A DNA stretch of 37,923 bases from DATBGS01 sp036557885 (GCA_036557885.1 DATBGS010000017.1:1-37923), one strand, 5' to 3'. Counted from the first letter of the stretch, positions 8,701-16,142 are shown. Made by a program: numbers and translations. Notes: generated by a model not told the origin, from the sequence alone.

Positions 8701-9860
8701 AACGGCGAATTGCCCAGGCTGCTGGCTGAGCCAAACGGCGAAGCCTCAGGCTGCGGCATGCCTGGGAAGGCCCCACCTTGCGGGCCAGGGCTGCCAAAGG
8801 GCCGGGGGCGCGATTCGAAAGACTGCCCCAGTGAGGAGCGCCCGGCAAATGGATCGGCGCTGCCCGCCGGGGGCGCGCCAAACGAGCCAGGCATGGGCCG
8901 ATTGCTCCCAAATGGATCTCTGGAAGGGAACCCCAAAGACCCGCCTTGATTCCCGCCAAAGGGATCGGCAGATGGAGCAGGGCGTTCTGGAAAGTCGCGG
9001 CGCTCCTGGTTGGGCGAGCGATTGGCCCCAAACGACCCGGCAGGCCCCGGCGGAGGACGCAGCGAAGCTGTGCCAAACCGACTGGACATCGTTGGCGGCG
9101 GAGCGCCTGGGTCCATGGCGCGCAACCATTCGGGCAAACCTTCGTTCACGCTGCTTGCCGAAAACGGGTCTGCTCCTGGCGGTGAGGCCGGGCGAAATTC
9201 GGATGCGGGCGGCGATTTCCCGCCAGTGGAAGACGGTCCTGATGGCTGGGGGCGTTCTTGCCGCGAGCGCAACCATTCGGGCAGCTTATTTTGATCGAGC
9301 AAGGAAGAGGCAGCAAAGGGGTCTTCACCGGCGTTTCTCCCCCCGGCCCGATAGGGCGAACTATTCGGCGAACTGTTCATGGGAGGCCGGGGCGCGGGCG
9401 CCATCGGGTTGACTGGAGGCGCACCATTCAACGGTCCAGACGTCGGCAGCGCGCCCTGGTTGGGGCGCTGCGCAAAGGGATCATTGCCTGCGCGTGGCTG
9501 GAAACCCTGACCAGCCGCCCCCGCGCGCCGCTCCGGTTCAGAGGTGGACGGGCGGAGCCAATCAGGGAGTTGTTCGGAATCAAACAACGATGAAGACTGC
9601 CACTTGCCTGGGCCGCCTGAAGGTTCAGGCGCACCAGAACTGAACGGCTGAGAGGTCATGCCTGGGAATGGGGAGGCAGGAAAAGCCGCAAATGGGTCGA
9701 AGGCGGGCGGCAGCGGTGCGCGTTCCCTCTCTTGAGCACGTTTGCGCGCGCTCACCATACCGCCTAAATTGCCAGCAGCGTCCGAGACAGGCGCCCCGCA
9801 GTGCTGGCATATTTTTGCCTGTGCTGATAGCACGCCACCGCAACGATTACATATGGTCAC
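5799..9860 (-). CDS. Giant disordered zinc-ribbon scaffold with 16 LPxWL motifs
   Basis: A 1353-aa protein starting with GTG, with GAGGA seven bases upstream. Residues 4-22 are a double-CxxC zinc ribbon (CNRC, CQHC). The rest is rich in Pro, Gly, Ser and Ala and should be disordered. It carries 16 copies of a short motif, LPxW(L/M), starting at residues 98, 193, 242, 487, 588, 645, 704 (VPNWL), 754, 800, 850, 894, 930, 984, 1028, 1069 and 1118. From 787 on, most copies expand to FSAAELVDTQALPAWLK. A second motif, (D/S)PF, occurs about a dozen times, mostly before residue 425. The last 14 residues (GVFAKIKRVLGFKR) look like a basic amphipathic helix that could bind membrane. This is typical of a multivalent docking scaffold. 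Function is unknown; it is coupled to the ATPase gene. Confidence 0.85.
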   Translation of the reverse strand: MTICNRCGGVLSAQAKICQHCGAPVSDAAGNLGGMVSARKRAQERERAPLPPAFDPFAAFPASPFPGMTSQPFSSGAPEPSGGPGKWQSSSLFDSEQLPDWLRPSTSEPERRAGAAGQGFQPRAGNDPFAQRPNQGALPTSGPLNGAPPVNPMAPAPRPPMNSSPNSSPYRAGGRNAGEDPFAASSLLDQNKLPEWLRSRQERPQPSGPSSTGGKSPPASEFRPASPPGADPFSASSVNEGLPEWLRAMDPGAPPPTMSSRFGTASLRPPPGPAGSFGANRSPNQERRDFPERPAPSADPFGGNQGGSLGFPSRDPFGSNRPMPGSFGAPPAGSADPFAGRSSLGQSFESRPRPFGSPGPQGGAFPGMPQPEASPFGSASSLGNSPFAGTSGPRSGGGPASGSPFDASGSPFNRQREPGGSPFGAAPAPGASLYAPSSGAPPFSMPSAFDALAPRSAPLGRAPGSREPAAPSGERFAPGAPLENANLPDWLRIPDGEHRSARPSEMPSSAPLYMPAETAAPPSSAPLYRPGERISPFAPAAPAADAQQAMPGSAQAYASFGATSAPSAFSAQTPPPFEAASLIDEESLPGWLSGSSQTEPLPLPITVAESVTGSKPRQEASERTSAGGDAGNQGAGRGAEHEEDLPDWLRQVYSDASVPALENQPAASAGERPAPTMLSAPSVTPQAEVSNVFNASDLLDQHAVPNWLREASETSPLASVEGTAPAARTKGGADAQASGMAPLSANSLLDEASLPEWLRNIEADGPPAPFNSPRPTTGGLPAGTTSGIFSAAELIDTQSLPAWLQTESGKAAAPGAAQPPAASATPATGSPFGSISNVFSAAELVDTQALPAWLKANGEGSGSAGSASAAPEGPAVGSGSGVFSPAELIDTHALPAWLKAEGQGAEGEKAASASSSGVFSAAELVDTQALPAWLKQEGSAPTPSTPVGDGRSESLSKLSPLPTGFVKQQTGSFSAAELVDTQALPAWLKGAADPAVSLPPTSPVRSGPLSPPEGERFSAAELIDTQALPTWMKNSEEGSPLSPSGLANAPQSGEGNSFSAPGLIDPQALPAWLKEGSAEEGQQAPRFSASSQPAQPRDPESPGTGTLIGASLIDKSELPGWLQGPGSFERPGAHVPENEGGDTPQARVPRRPRISTEANRAPSQAAASVFSSVLGPAAGEEPAQGSSSGRGTQQASRAGGPQRDQAGRSPGAKKGGEPAGRAPSADSAEDGGWESYVPDRSSAGERSGVRRMPPPAPEDMQEWGAPPGRRSSTTRQAFGRSGGSAAREQGTGGPAPQWRELPRPDAPQGARQRFEDAGWEGGPEMPPGYAEDEDIGPPSGVFAKIKRVLGFKR

Positions 9861-10331
9861 AAGCGATCCTCACTTTCGGGCCTTCTCATCTCTGAGGCCC
9901 ACCAAAGGACCCATCCCACCCCCGTACTGGTCGGCAACCAGGAGTAATCTCTGCACTCCGCGCTTGCCGCCAGAGGCGCATGCTCAACCCACACCTGTCC
10001 CTGAAAAAAGGGGAAAGAATTCCAGGTGAGGCGCATTGCGCCACCGCCTGGCCCGATACCCTGCCAGCCTGCCCCAGACAACGGGGCCTGTCCCCTGAAA
10101 GGGGGGAAAGACGCATCTTTCTCGCCTGGCGAGCGTGTATATTACGTTGACAAGTGTACCATTCTTTCTCCGCCTTGGCAACATTCTCATAGGCCAAATG
10201 GCCTATCTGGGCTGGGTTTCCTTGACCCCCTCAAAAGAGCGATGTTATCATCAGCACTGATAACGATTGTCAGCAAGCAGCACAATCTCAGTCCCTCTGG
10301 ACAGCAGAGAAGTCGCAGGAGGTCAAATCAT
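9861..10331. promoter_or_regulatory. Divergent intergenic control region (470 bp)
   Basis: This gap separates the scaffold cassette (minus) from the zinc-ribbon membrane gene (plus). It holds two inverted repeats: ATAGGCC-AAAT-GGCCTAT (10189-10206) and GTTATCA-N7-TGATAAC (10244-10264). The plus-strand reading frame continues upstream of 10332 to 10026, but no ribosome site supports an earlier start. I found no clear promoter for the minus-strand cassette. Confidence 0.5.
10222..10264 (+). promoter_or_regulatory. Sigma-70-like promoter overlapped by a palindromic operator
   Basis: TTGACC (10222-10227) and TTATCA (10245-10250) are separated by exactly 17 bases. The -10 box lies inside the left arm of a perfect inverted repeat, GTTATCA (10244-10250) and TGATAAC (10258-10264), with a 7-base spacer that covers the expected start point. 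A bound regulator would block transcription. The start codon is about 75 bases downstream. Confidence 0.6.
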
Positions 10332-11840
10332 ATGCGTATGCAGTGTCCTGAGTGTGGTGAGTTGCGCCCGGCTGGAAGCGATCCTTGCCCTTCTTGTGGA
10401 GCAGAGGCTTCCATGAACAACTCAGGCAAGGGCACCTCGCTTCGCCAGTGGAAGGAGCGCTACCAGACCGGACACATGCCCGGAGTCCAGCCAGGGGCAC
10501 CTGGTGGAAGTGGTCGGCTAGGAAATCGCACCAGCGGCCCGCTGGCTTCGCGCAGCGGCCCACTCTCCCCACGCAGCGAGCCGCCTTCTAATGATTGGGG
10601 CAACCAGTCCCCTTCCAGTTCCATTCCCCCCTCGTTCCCGCGACGCTCTGGTGGCTTGCTTTCGGGTGGCCTCACATCCAACCGCCAATCAGGAAACCTG
10701 ACCCCGCCGCCGCCTTCGCGCACCGGCGATACCCCGCCGCCGCCCTCAGAGCGCCGCAGCGGGCTGCTCAACAATCCGGGCCGCTCATCTAGCACGTCCG
10801 GCGGGTTTGGCAGCGGATTTGGCGCTGCCCCAGAAGGGGGCAGGCGCTCGGAGAGCACAGGCGGCTTTGGCACCACCGGCGGCTTTGGTGGTACCACCGG
10901 TGGCTTTGGCAATCGCTCGGATTCCTGGAAATGGCAGAATCGGCCTGGCGGAAGCGAGACAATGCTACCTCCACAGATGGCACCCGAAGCAGACTACGGG
11001 CAGGGCGACGAAGAAGCCCCACGCGGCGGGTCAACGCAAACTTCCGGGCGGTTCCGCTCTGGCAGCCTCTCCCCCGTGCCCTATCAGGGTGGCCGCCGTT
11101 CCTGGAATCAGAGCGACCCCGACCAGAGCTATGATGAGCCAGCAGGCAGTTCCCCCAACCTCCCGGCCCGCATCGAGCCAGGCGTACGCGGAGGATTTCC
11201 GGCGCTGCCCGATGAGGAGATTGTCGCCCGGTTAGCGCCTGGCCGCAAGCCACCCGCTTTTATTCCCGCCACGCGCGCCCGCCGCCCCTATAAGCTGGGC
11301 CGCTATCGCATCGTCAGCGGCATCCTCAGCCTGGTGATCGTCGTGCTGGCCGTTGGCGGCGGCCTGGGGTTCCTGGCTGTGCATACCGGGGCGTTCGCAA
11401 AGATATTTGGGGCCAAAACGCTGGCGCCCTTTAACTTCGAATTCCCTCAGCCAACCACAGCGGCGCTCTCTGGCACGCCCCAGCCCACGCCCGGCGACGC
11501 GAACGCCGTCAAAGTGGTCGTCAAAGTGACCACCGCCAAAAACTACACAAACACCTATGACCCGGTGAACATCACCTCAACGTTTAAAGTGAACGATACC
11601 GTCAACGTGCTCTGGCAGGTGCGCAAAGCAAAAGCTAACGATGCCATCATGATCAAGTGGTACCAGGATGGCAGCCCCATCACCAACGTTGACCAGAAGA
11701 ACACCCAGGAAACGATTGCCAAGGACGGCGACTGGAACGGCGTCTTTGGCCTGGCCTACCCAAGCGCCAGCGTTGGCTCAGCAGAACTCTATTACAATGG
11801 CACCCTTGCCTGGACAATTCAATTTGTGATTACGAATTGA
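10332..11840 (+). CDS. Zinc-ribbon, FG-rich, single-pass membrane protein
   Basis: A 502-aa protein starting at the ATG at 10332, preceded by AGGAGG. Residues 5-22 are a zinc ribbon (CPEC, CPSC). Residues 30-315 are low-complexity Pro/Ser/Gly, with a cluster of GGFG/GFG units at 157-193. Residues 326-351 form one membrane helix after a basic stretch (RARRPYKLGRYR), so the N-terminal part should be cytoplasmic. Residues 390-502 form a beta-rich extracytoplasmic domain ending in YNGTLAWTIQFVI, with no obvious catalytic motif. It is divergent from the scaffold cassette, with which it shares the zinc-ribbon plus disorder plan, and may work with it. I do not recognise a characterised homologue. 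Confidence 0.8.
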   Translation: MRMQCPECGELRPAGSDPCPSCGAEASMNNSGKGTSLRQWKERYQTGHMPGVQPGAPGGSGRLGNRTSGPLASRSGPLSPRSEPPSNDWGNQSPSSSIPPSFPRRSGGLLSGGLTSNRQSGNLTPPPPSRTGDTPPPPSERRSGLLNNPGRSSSTSGGFGSGFGAAPEGGRRSESTGGFGTTGGFGGTTGGFGNRSDSWKWQNRPGGSETMLPPQMAPEADYGQGDEEAPRGGSTQTSGRFRSGSLSPVPYQGGRRSWNQSDPDQSYDEPAGSSPNLPARIEPGVRGGFPALPDEEIVARLAPGRKPPAFIPATRARRPYKLGRYRIVSGILSLVIVVLAVGGGLGFLAVHTGAFAKIFGAKTLAPFNFEFPQPTTAALSGTPQPTPGDANAVKVVVKVTTAKNYTNTYDPVNITSTFKVNDTVNVLWQVRKAKANDAIMIKWYQDGSPITNVDQKNTQETIAKDGDWNGVFGLAYPSASVGSAELYYNGTLAWTIQFVITN

Positions 11841-11857
11841 ACAGGCAAAACAGGTAC

Positions 11858-11910
11858 GAAGAAAGAAGAAAGCCCCAGGGAACGGTTCCCTGGGGCTTTC
11901 TTCTTTCTTC
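11858..11910. terminator. Bidirectional terminator, near-perfect 26-bp palindrome
   Basis: Bases 11858-11883 are mirrored at 11885-11910, with the core GCCCCAGGG and CCCTGGGGC and outer arms GAAGAAAGAAGAAA and its complement. It lies between the convergent zinc-ribbon membrane gene and ruvB. The outer arm matches a 16-mer repeated elsewhere in the window. Confidence 0.85.
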
Positions 11911-11916
11911 ATTGGC

Positions 11917-11932
11917 TTTCTTCTTTCTTCGT
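11917..11932 (-). repeat. 16-mer repeat ACGAAGAAAGAAGAAA
   Basis: An exact 16-base word found at 11856-11871 (+), here (-), 13089-13104 (+) and 18109-18124 (-), plus a 14-base copy at 11897-11910. This copy ends on the first base of the ruvB stop codon. Function is unknown. Confidence 0.6.
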
Positions 11933-12960
11933 TAAATGGCCCACAGGCTGGCCTGGAGCAAATTGGTGGGCGGCGGCAGCCCCAGATGCTCGTAGGCCAG
12001 GCGCGTGACGATGCGCCCGCGCGGAGTCCGCGCCAGAAAGCCGAGTTGCAGCAGATACGGTTCGTAGACATCCTCGATGGTTTCCGCTTCCTCGCTGGTG
12101 CTGGCCGCCAGCGTCTCCAGGCCCACCGGCCCGCCATCAAACTTCTGAATAATCGTCAGCAGCAGGTTGCGGTCATTCTGGTCCAGCCCTTTGCTGTCCA
12201 CCTCCAGCGCCACCAGCGCTTCCTTGGCAACCTCGCCGGTAATCTTGCCTTCGGCCTTCACCTCGGCAAAGTCGCGCACGCGCTTGAGCAGGCGGTTGGC
12301 AATGCGCGGCGTGCCCCGCGCGCGGCTGGCAATCTCCTCCACGCCTGGTTCATCCATCGGCACCTTCAGGATGCGCGCTGAGCGGCGCAAAATCTGCTGA
12401 AGCGCCGACGGCTCATAAAACTCCAGGCGATAGATCGCCCCAAAGCGGTCACGCAGCGGCGCGGTCAGCGCGCCCACGCGCGTCGTGGCGCCCACAATCG
12501 TAAAGTGTGGCAGGCTCAGCCGCAGGCTGCGAGCGCTTGGCCCCTTGCCGATAATCAGGTCCAGAGCAAAATCTTCCATCGCGGAATACAGCCGCTCCTC
12601 CACCACGCGGCTCAGGCGATGAATCTCGTCAATAAACAGCACGTCGCCCGGCTGCAACGACGTGAGGATGGAGGCCAGATCTCCGGCGTGCTCAATCGCC
12701 GGGCCGGAGGTTGTCTTCAGGTTTACGCCCATCTCGGAGGCAATAATAATGCTCAGCGTCGTTTTGCCCAGGCCCGGTGGCCCATAGAGCAAGACATGAT
12801 CTATGGTTTCGTCGCGCCCCCTGGCGGCATCAATCAAGATGCGCAGGTTGGCTTTCACCTTGTCCTGGCCGATATATTCCTCTAGTCGGCGCGGGCGCAG
12901 ACTACTATCAAGCGAGGCATCATCATCGCTATCGTCAGCGGAAACTATCCTGTCGGCCAC
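11932..12960 (-). CDS. ruvB: Holliday junction branch-migration helicase RuvB
   Basis: A 342-aa protein of the usual RuvB length. It is the AAA+ ring motor that, with RuvA, drives branch migration of Holliday junctions in recombination and repair. It shows SLRPRRLEEYIGQ at the N-terminus, Walker A GPPGLGKTT (60-68), Walker B LFIDEIHRLS (107-116), the RuvB sensor-1 region VGATTRVGALTAPLRDRF, and the C-terminal winged helix LGFLARTPRGRIVT. All expected motifs are intact. Neither ruvA nor ruvC is adjacent. An extended -10 promoter lies upstream at 13019-13027. Confidence 0.98.
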   Translation of the reverse strand: MADRIVSADDSDDDASLDSSLRPRRLEEYIGQDKVKANLRILIDAARGRDETIDHVLLYGPPGLGKTTLSIIIASEMGVNLKTTSGPAIEHAGDLASILTSLQPGDVLFIDEIHRLSRVVEERLYSAMEDFALDLIIGKGPSARSLRLSLPHFTIVGATTRVGALTAPLRDRFGAIYRLEFYEPSALQQILRRSARILKVPMDEPGVEEIASRARGTPRIANRLLKRVRDFAEVKAEGKITGEVAKEALVALEVDSKGLDQNDRNLLLTIIQKFDGGPVGLETLAASTSEEAETIEDVYEPYLLQLGFLARTPRGRIVTRLAYEHLGLPPPTNLLQASLWAI

Positions 12961-13018
12961 GACCTTGCTCCTTGTTGTGCTGCGTATTAAGAACTGGTGT
13001 TCTAGTTTGTACTCTCAC

Positions 13019-13027
13019 ATTATATCA
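13019..13027 (-). promoter_or_regulatory. Extended -10 promoter for ruvB
   Basis: On the minus strand this reads TGATATAAT, a full TGn plus TATAAT element, about 60 bases before the ruvB ATG. No strong -35 is seen, as is common for extended -10 promoters. Confidence 0.6.
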
Positions 13028-13088
13028 GAAGATGGGAACTGCTGAAAGGGGCTGGCGCTGATGCACATTTTCCGGTATCGCAGTTGCG

Positions 13089-13104
13089 ACGAAGAAAGAA
13101 GAAA
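13089..13104 (+). repeat. 16-mer repeat ACGAAGAAAGAAGAAA
   Basis: An exact copy of the intergenic 16-mer described at 11917-11932, between ruvB and the first RibD-like gene. Confidence 0.6.
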
Positions 13105-13182
13105 CAACATCTGAAAGCAGCATATCCCCTGCCAGAGCAGGAGGGCAAGCACGCTCTCGCAAAGCTAGAAAGAGAAATGGGC

Positions 13183-13773
13183 ATGAGAAAAGTAATCGTC
13201 ACCATGTGGATGACCCTTGACGGTTTTATAGCTGGACCAAACGGTGAAATGGATTGGGTAGCAGAATGCTTCGATGAAGCAATGGGGAAATATGAGTATG
13301 AGGTCGTGAGCGCGGCGGACACCCTGCTGCTCGGACGAGTAACCTACGAAAGTTTCGCAGGCTCCTGGCCCAAGGTGCCAGACAACCCTTCAGCCTCGGA
13401 AGGCGAAAAAGAATACGCGCGCAAATTAAACGCGATGCGCAAAATTGTTTTCTCCAAGACACTCGAAAAGGCTGATTGGAACAACTCAACACTGATCAAG
13501 GAGATTACCGCAGAAGAAATCGAGCACCTGAAGCAGCAGCAGGGCCGCGACATCGTGATCTACGGAAGCGCCAGCATTGTGCAAGCCTTGACGAATCTTG
13601 GCGTAATCGATGAATATCAGCTTCTGGTCTATCCGATGGTTTTAGGCGGCGGCAAGCCCCTCTTTAAAGACATTGCGGCCAGGGTGAAGCTGAGCCTGGT
13701 AAAAACCGAGGTGCCTGGCTCAGGGGTTGTGAGGCTCTACTACCAGCCAGCGGGCAAAGAAGAGGCAAACTAG
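13183..13773 (+). CDS. RibD C-terminal/dihydrofolate reductase-fold protein, first copy
   Basis: A 196-aa protein of the RibD_C superfamily (the YyaP/YwjB-like, DHFR-fold group). Landmarks are the N-terminal strand KVIVTMWMTLDGFIAGPNGEMDW, LLLGRVTYESFAGSWP, a Rossmann-like DIVIYGSASIVQAL, and LLVYPMVLGGGKPLF. These proteins are presumed NADPH-dependent reductases, mostly of unknown substrate. Two nearby ATGs exist; the one at 13183 has an AGAAAGAG ribosome site at better spacing than the one at 13177. One base separates it from the next gene, a second member of the same superfamily, so the two form an operon and could act as a heterodimer. Confidence 0.88.
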   Translation: MRKVIVTMWMTLDGFIAGPNGEMDWVAECFDEAMGKYEYEVVSAADTLLLGRVTYESFAGSWPKVPDNPSASEGEKEYARKLNAMRKIVFSKTLEKADWNNSTLIKEITAEEIEHLKQQQGRDIVIYGSASIVQALTNLGVIDEYQLLVYPMVLGGGKPLFKDIAARVKLSLVKTEVPGSGVVRLYYQPAGKEEAN

Positions 13774-13774
13774 C

Positions 13775-14326
13775 ATGGGCAAAGTCATTTTCGGCATGAC
13801 GATCTCGCTGGATGGCTTTGTTGCTGACCGCAACGGCGATCTTCGCCCACTCTATCCCGATCTCGATGCCTTGCGCCAAACCGAGATGCTTCAGGAATCT
13901 ATCCGCGTGACCGGCGCGGTGGTCATGGGCAGGCGCGCCTACGACCTGGCCCAGGGCGATTTAACCGGCTACGAATACCAGACGCCGATCTTCGTCGTCA
14001 CGCATCATGCGCCAGCAACAGCGCCGAAAGGCCAGAACGAGAAACTGCAAGTGCATTTTGTCACCGAGGGCGTACAGAGCGCCGTTGCACAGGCCAAAGC
14101 CGCCGCTGGCGACAGGGATGTCACCATCATTGGCGGCGCGAACATCGGGCAGCAGTGTTTGCGCGCCGGGCTGGTTGACGAGCTAGAGATTGGTATTGTA
14201 TCGGTCTTGCTTGGGGACGGGCTGCGGCTGTTCGAGCCTCCTGGCATCCCAATGGAACTGGAAAAAGTGAAGGTGTATGAGTCACCCGGCAGGATAGATA
14301 TTCAGTTTCGTATCCTCAAGCAATAG
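13775..14326 (+). CDS. RibD C-terminal/dihydrofolate reductase-fold protein, second copy
   Basis: A 183-aa member of the same superfamily as its upstream neighbour: GKVIFGMTISLDGFVADRNG at the start, VVMGRRAYDLAQG, VTIIGGANIGQQCL, and LEIGIVSVLLGDGLRLF. The two differ clearly outside these signatures, so they are old paralogues or separate acquisitions rather than a recent duplication. Its ATG follows the preceding stop by one base. A reductase role is inferred from the fold; the substrate is unknown. It converges on the methyltransferase gene 10 bases downstream. Confidence 0.88.
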   Translation: MGKVIFGMTISLDGFVADRNGDLRPLYPDLDALRQTEMLQESIRVTGAVVMGRRAYDLAQGDLTGYEYQTPIFVVTHHAPATAPKGQNEKLQVHFVTEGVQSAVAQAKAAAGDRDVTIIGGANIGQQCLRAGLVDELEIGIVSVLLGDGLRLFEPPGIPMELEKVKVYESPGRIDIQFRILKQ

Positions 14327-14336
14327 CTTGCCAAAC

Positions 14337-15146
14337 TCACCGTTCAGCTTTGCGCGCCAGGAACACAGTACGCGAGAGGCGCCGCTCGCTCGCCAGCGCT
14401 GCTGCCACCGTCAAGAAGCGCTGCATGCGTTCAAAGGCGTCCTCGCTTTCGAGGGCCAATAGCTCCTCCCGATGCGCAGCCCGTGTGTCGAACCGGCGCT
14501 GCGCGAGCAGCGCAACATCGGCGGTGCTGTCTTCCTGGCGCAGCAGATCAAACCCAGCCGCTTGCAGCAGGCGCTCGTCTTCGCCCGGCGGCGTAAAGAG
14601 AAAAAAGCCATTGGAACTGCGGATAGCAAGCTCCTCATTCGAGACAAGGCCGGTAACGATGGCCGGATCGGTGAACAGGAGGCGCCCGCCGGGCTTCAAG
14701 ACGCGCTGCCATTCCAGCAAGACGCGCTGGCGATTGGACAGGTGATTGATAGCGTCAATGCAGAGCAGCGCGTCAAAGCGCTCAGCGGCAAACGGAAGCG
14801 GCTGGCTGGCGTCGCCCTGCCGAAAATGCGCCCGGCTGTCCAGTCCCGCCTCGCGTGCCATCTGGTTCGCCGCAGCAATCGCCGCCCCCTGAATATCCAT
14901 CCCCTCCACCTGGCAGCCGCAGACGCGCCCCAGAAAGAGCGCAGGCCCGCCAGCACCGCAGGCGACATCAAGCGCGGCTGCCACAGGCTCCAGAGCGAGC
15001 CAGCCCAGATAGCGACGATAAGCGTCTGCCAGCAGCCAGCTATTCTGCCCAATATCTTCGCCATAGGCTTCCCGGCGCGTCTGCTCGCGCACCCCCGCCA
15101 GAAACTTGCCATACGTTGCGCCGTAGAGGTCAACCGGCTGGTCCAT
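14337..15146 (-). CDS. SAM-dependent class I methyltransferase
   Basis: A 269-aa protein. Motif I is ALDVACGAGGPALFLG (near residues 60-75), followed by acidic GMDIQ at the end of strand 2, FRQGDASQPLPF, FDALLCIDAINHL (motif II/post-II), and LKPGGRLLFTDP (motif III). This is a Rossmann-fold small-molecule methyltransferase of the UbiE/Methyltransf_11 type. The N-terminal 55 residues (DLYGATYGKFLAGVREQTRREAYG) probably form the substrate lid. GGGGAGAG precedes the ATG. Substrate is unknown, and the neighbours give no pathway. Confidence 0.9.
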   Translation of the reverse strand: MDQPVDLYGATYGKFLAGVREQTRREAYGEDIGQNSWLLADAYRRYLGWLALEPVAAALDVACGAGGPALFLGRVCGCQVEGMDIQGAAIAAANQMAREAGLDSRAHFRQGDASQPLPFAAERFDALLCIDAINHLSNRQRVLLEWQRVLKPGGRLLFTDPAIVTGLVSNEELAIRSSNGFFLFTPPGEDERLLQAAGFDLLRQEDSTADVALLAQRRFDTRAAHREELLALESEDAFERMQRFLTVAAALASERRLSRTVFLARKAER

Positions 15147-15187
15147 ACTCTCCCCTTTCTGCTCCTCACGCGAGCAAGGGCAAATAC

Positions 15188-15252
15188 GCGTGTAGCACCG
15201 GCGACCCTGCCGGTGCTTCGTTCCCCGGCGCGGTGGCCGGGGCTACACGCGC
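15188..15252. repeat. REP-like palindromic intergenic element, copy 2
   Basis: The best-preserved copy: GCGTGTAGCACCGGC, first hairpin GCACCGGC...GCCGGTGC, a TTCGTT link, second hairpin CCCCGGC...GCCGGGG, then GCTACACGC. The two ends (GCGTGTAGC and GCTACACGC) are exact reverse complements. It lies between the methyltransferase and the unknown-family gene and touches the latter's stop codon. Confidence 0.75.
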
Positions 15253-16050
15253 TCACACTACGCAGCGCGTCTGCTCGCCCTCCTGCCAGTCGCGCACCCC
15301 TTGCGGCGGCGCGGGCGGCGGCCCATCTGTATGCCAGCACTTTACCACGTCGGCAAATGGCTCTGGCGGCGGACCCGCGTTTTCCCCGCTGAGCAGCAGC
15401 AGACGGAACAACTCCCGCTCCTGCTTGAGCGTGATGGGCACTGCCCCCAGCCAGAGGCGGGCAGCCTTGCTGAGCGTGCGCGGCCCGCAAAACGTTTCCC
15501 AGCCAGAGCGCAGCGCCCAGCGCAGACAGACCAGGGCAAACCAGGAGGTGCTCACTTTGCGCAGCGCCACCCAGAGCGCCTGCACGCGCAGCAGCGCAAT
15601 CCCAATGGCAACGTGGCACGCCTTCCAGTAGAGACTGAGTTCTTCCTCGTGGGCGTCCTGCGCTTCTAAGATCAGCCGAAAAAGCCGGGGCATCTCGCGC
15701 TTCAACAGGCGACAGAGTGGGCCGATCTGTTTGGGCAGGGTCGCGGAATCCAGCGGTTTCACCGCGAGATCGTGGCGAGTGAAGCGCTGGCGCTTGCCTC
15801 TGCCGCCGCGTGCCCGCTTCTTCTGGCTCAGGCGTTTGCGCAGGCCCAGCACGATGATGGGCAGATCGTAGCAGAGCATGGAGGCGCCAGCGTGCTCATC
15901 ATGGAACGGGCGCGTATCCATATGGGGACTCAGCAGGCTGATCGCGTTGTAGATGGGTTCGGGATTCGGGAGATGCAGCGTCGGGTAGCGCGCCATGAAA
16001 TACGCCAGGGGATGCCGTTCGTCGGGCGGGAACAAATCAATGTGTGCCAT
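15253..16050 (-). CDS. Unknown family protein, paralogue of the gene at the right edge
   Basis: A 265-aa protein I do not recognise. It is basic, Leu/Arg/Trp-rich and mainly helical, without signal peptide or clear membrane helices. Residues about 90-190 align with the product encoded at 37384-37923: RF(T/S)xxxDLxxKP, LPxxxxxLCxxLL, IAL.R....W..LRK..T.W.A..CLRWAL...W...FGP, and a C-terminal VV(K/W).W..G.PPP..P...DW. A basic stretch (KRLSQKKRARGGRGKRQR) precedes the shared region and could bind nucleic acid. A family of at least two divergent copies in 22 kb suggests a lineage-specific expanded family. AAAGGTG serves as ribosome site. Confidence 0.7.
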   Translation of the reverse strand: MAHIDLFPPDERHPLAYFMARYPTLHLPNPEPIYNAISLLSPHMDTRPFHDEHAGASMLCYDLPIIVLGLRKRLSQKKRARGGRGKRQRFTRHDLAVKPLDSATLPKQIGPLCRLLKREMPRLFRLILEAQDAHEEELSLYWKACHVAIGIALLRVQALWVALRKVSTSWFALVCLRWALRSGWETFCGPRTLSKAARLWLGAVPITLKQERELFRLLLLSGENAGPPPEPFADVVKCWHTDGPPPAPPQGVRDWQEGEQTRCVV

Positions 16051-16142
16051 TGGGCAGCACCTTTCTCGCGCACATTGCGCGTGAAGATGCCCGCAGCGCC
16101 ACAGGAGTGCTCTCCCTTTTTGACTTTTCAGAGAGAAGCAAG

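Noticed and set aside
10147..10152. A perfect TTGACA upstream of the zinc-ribbon membrane gene
   Set aside because: No -10-like hexamer lies at 16-18 bases; the pair at 10222/10245 is better.
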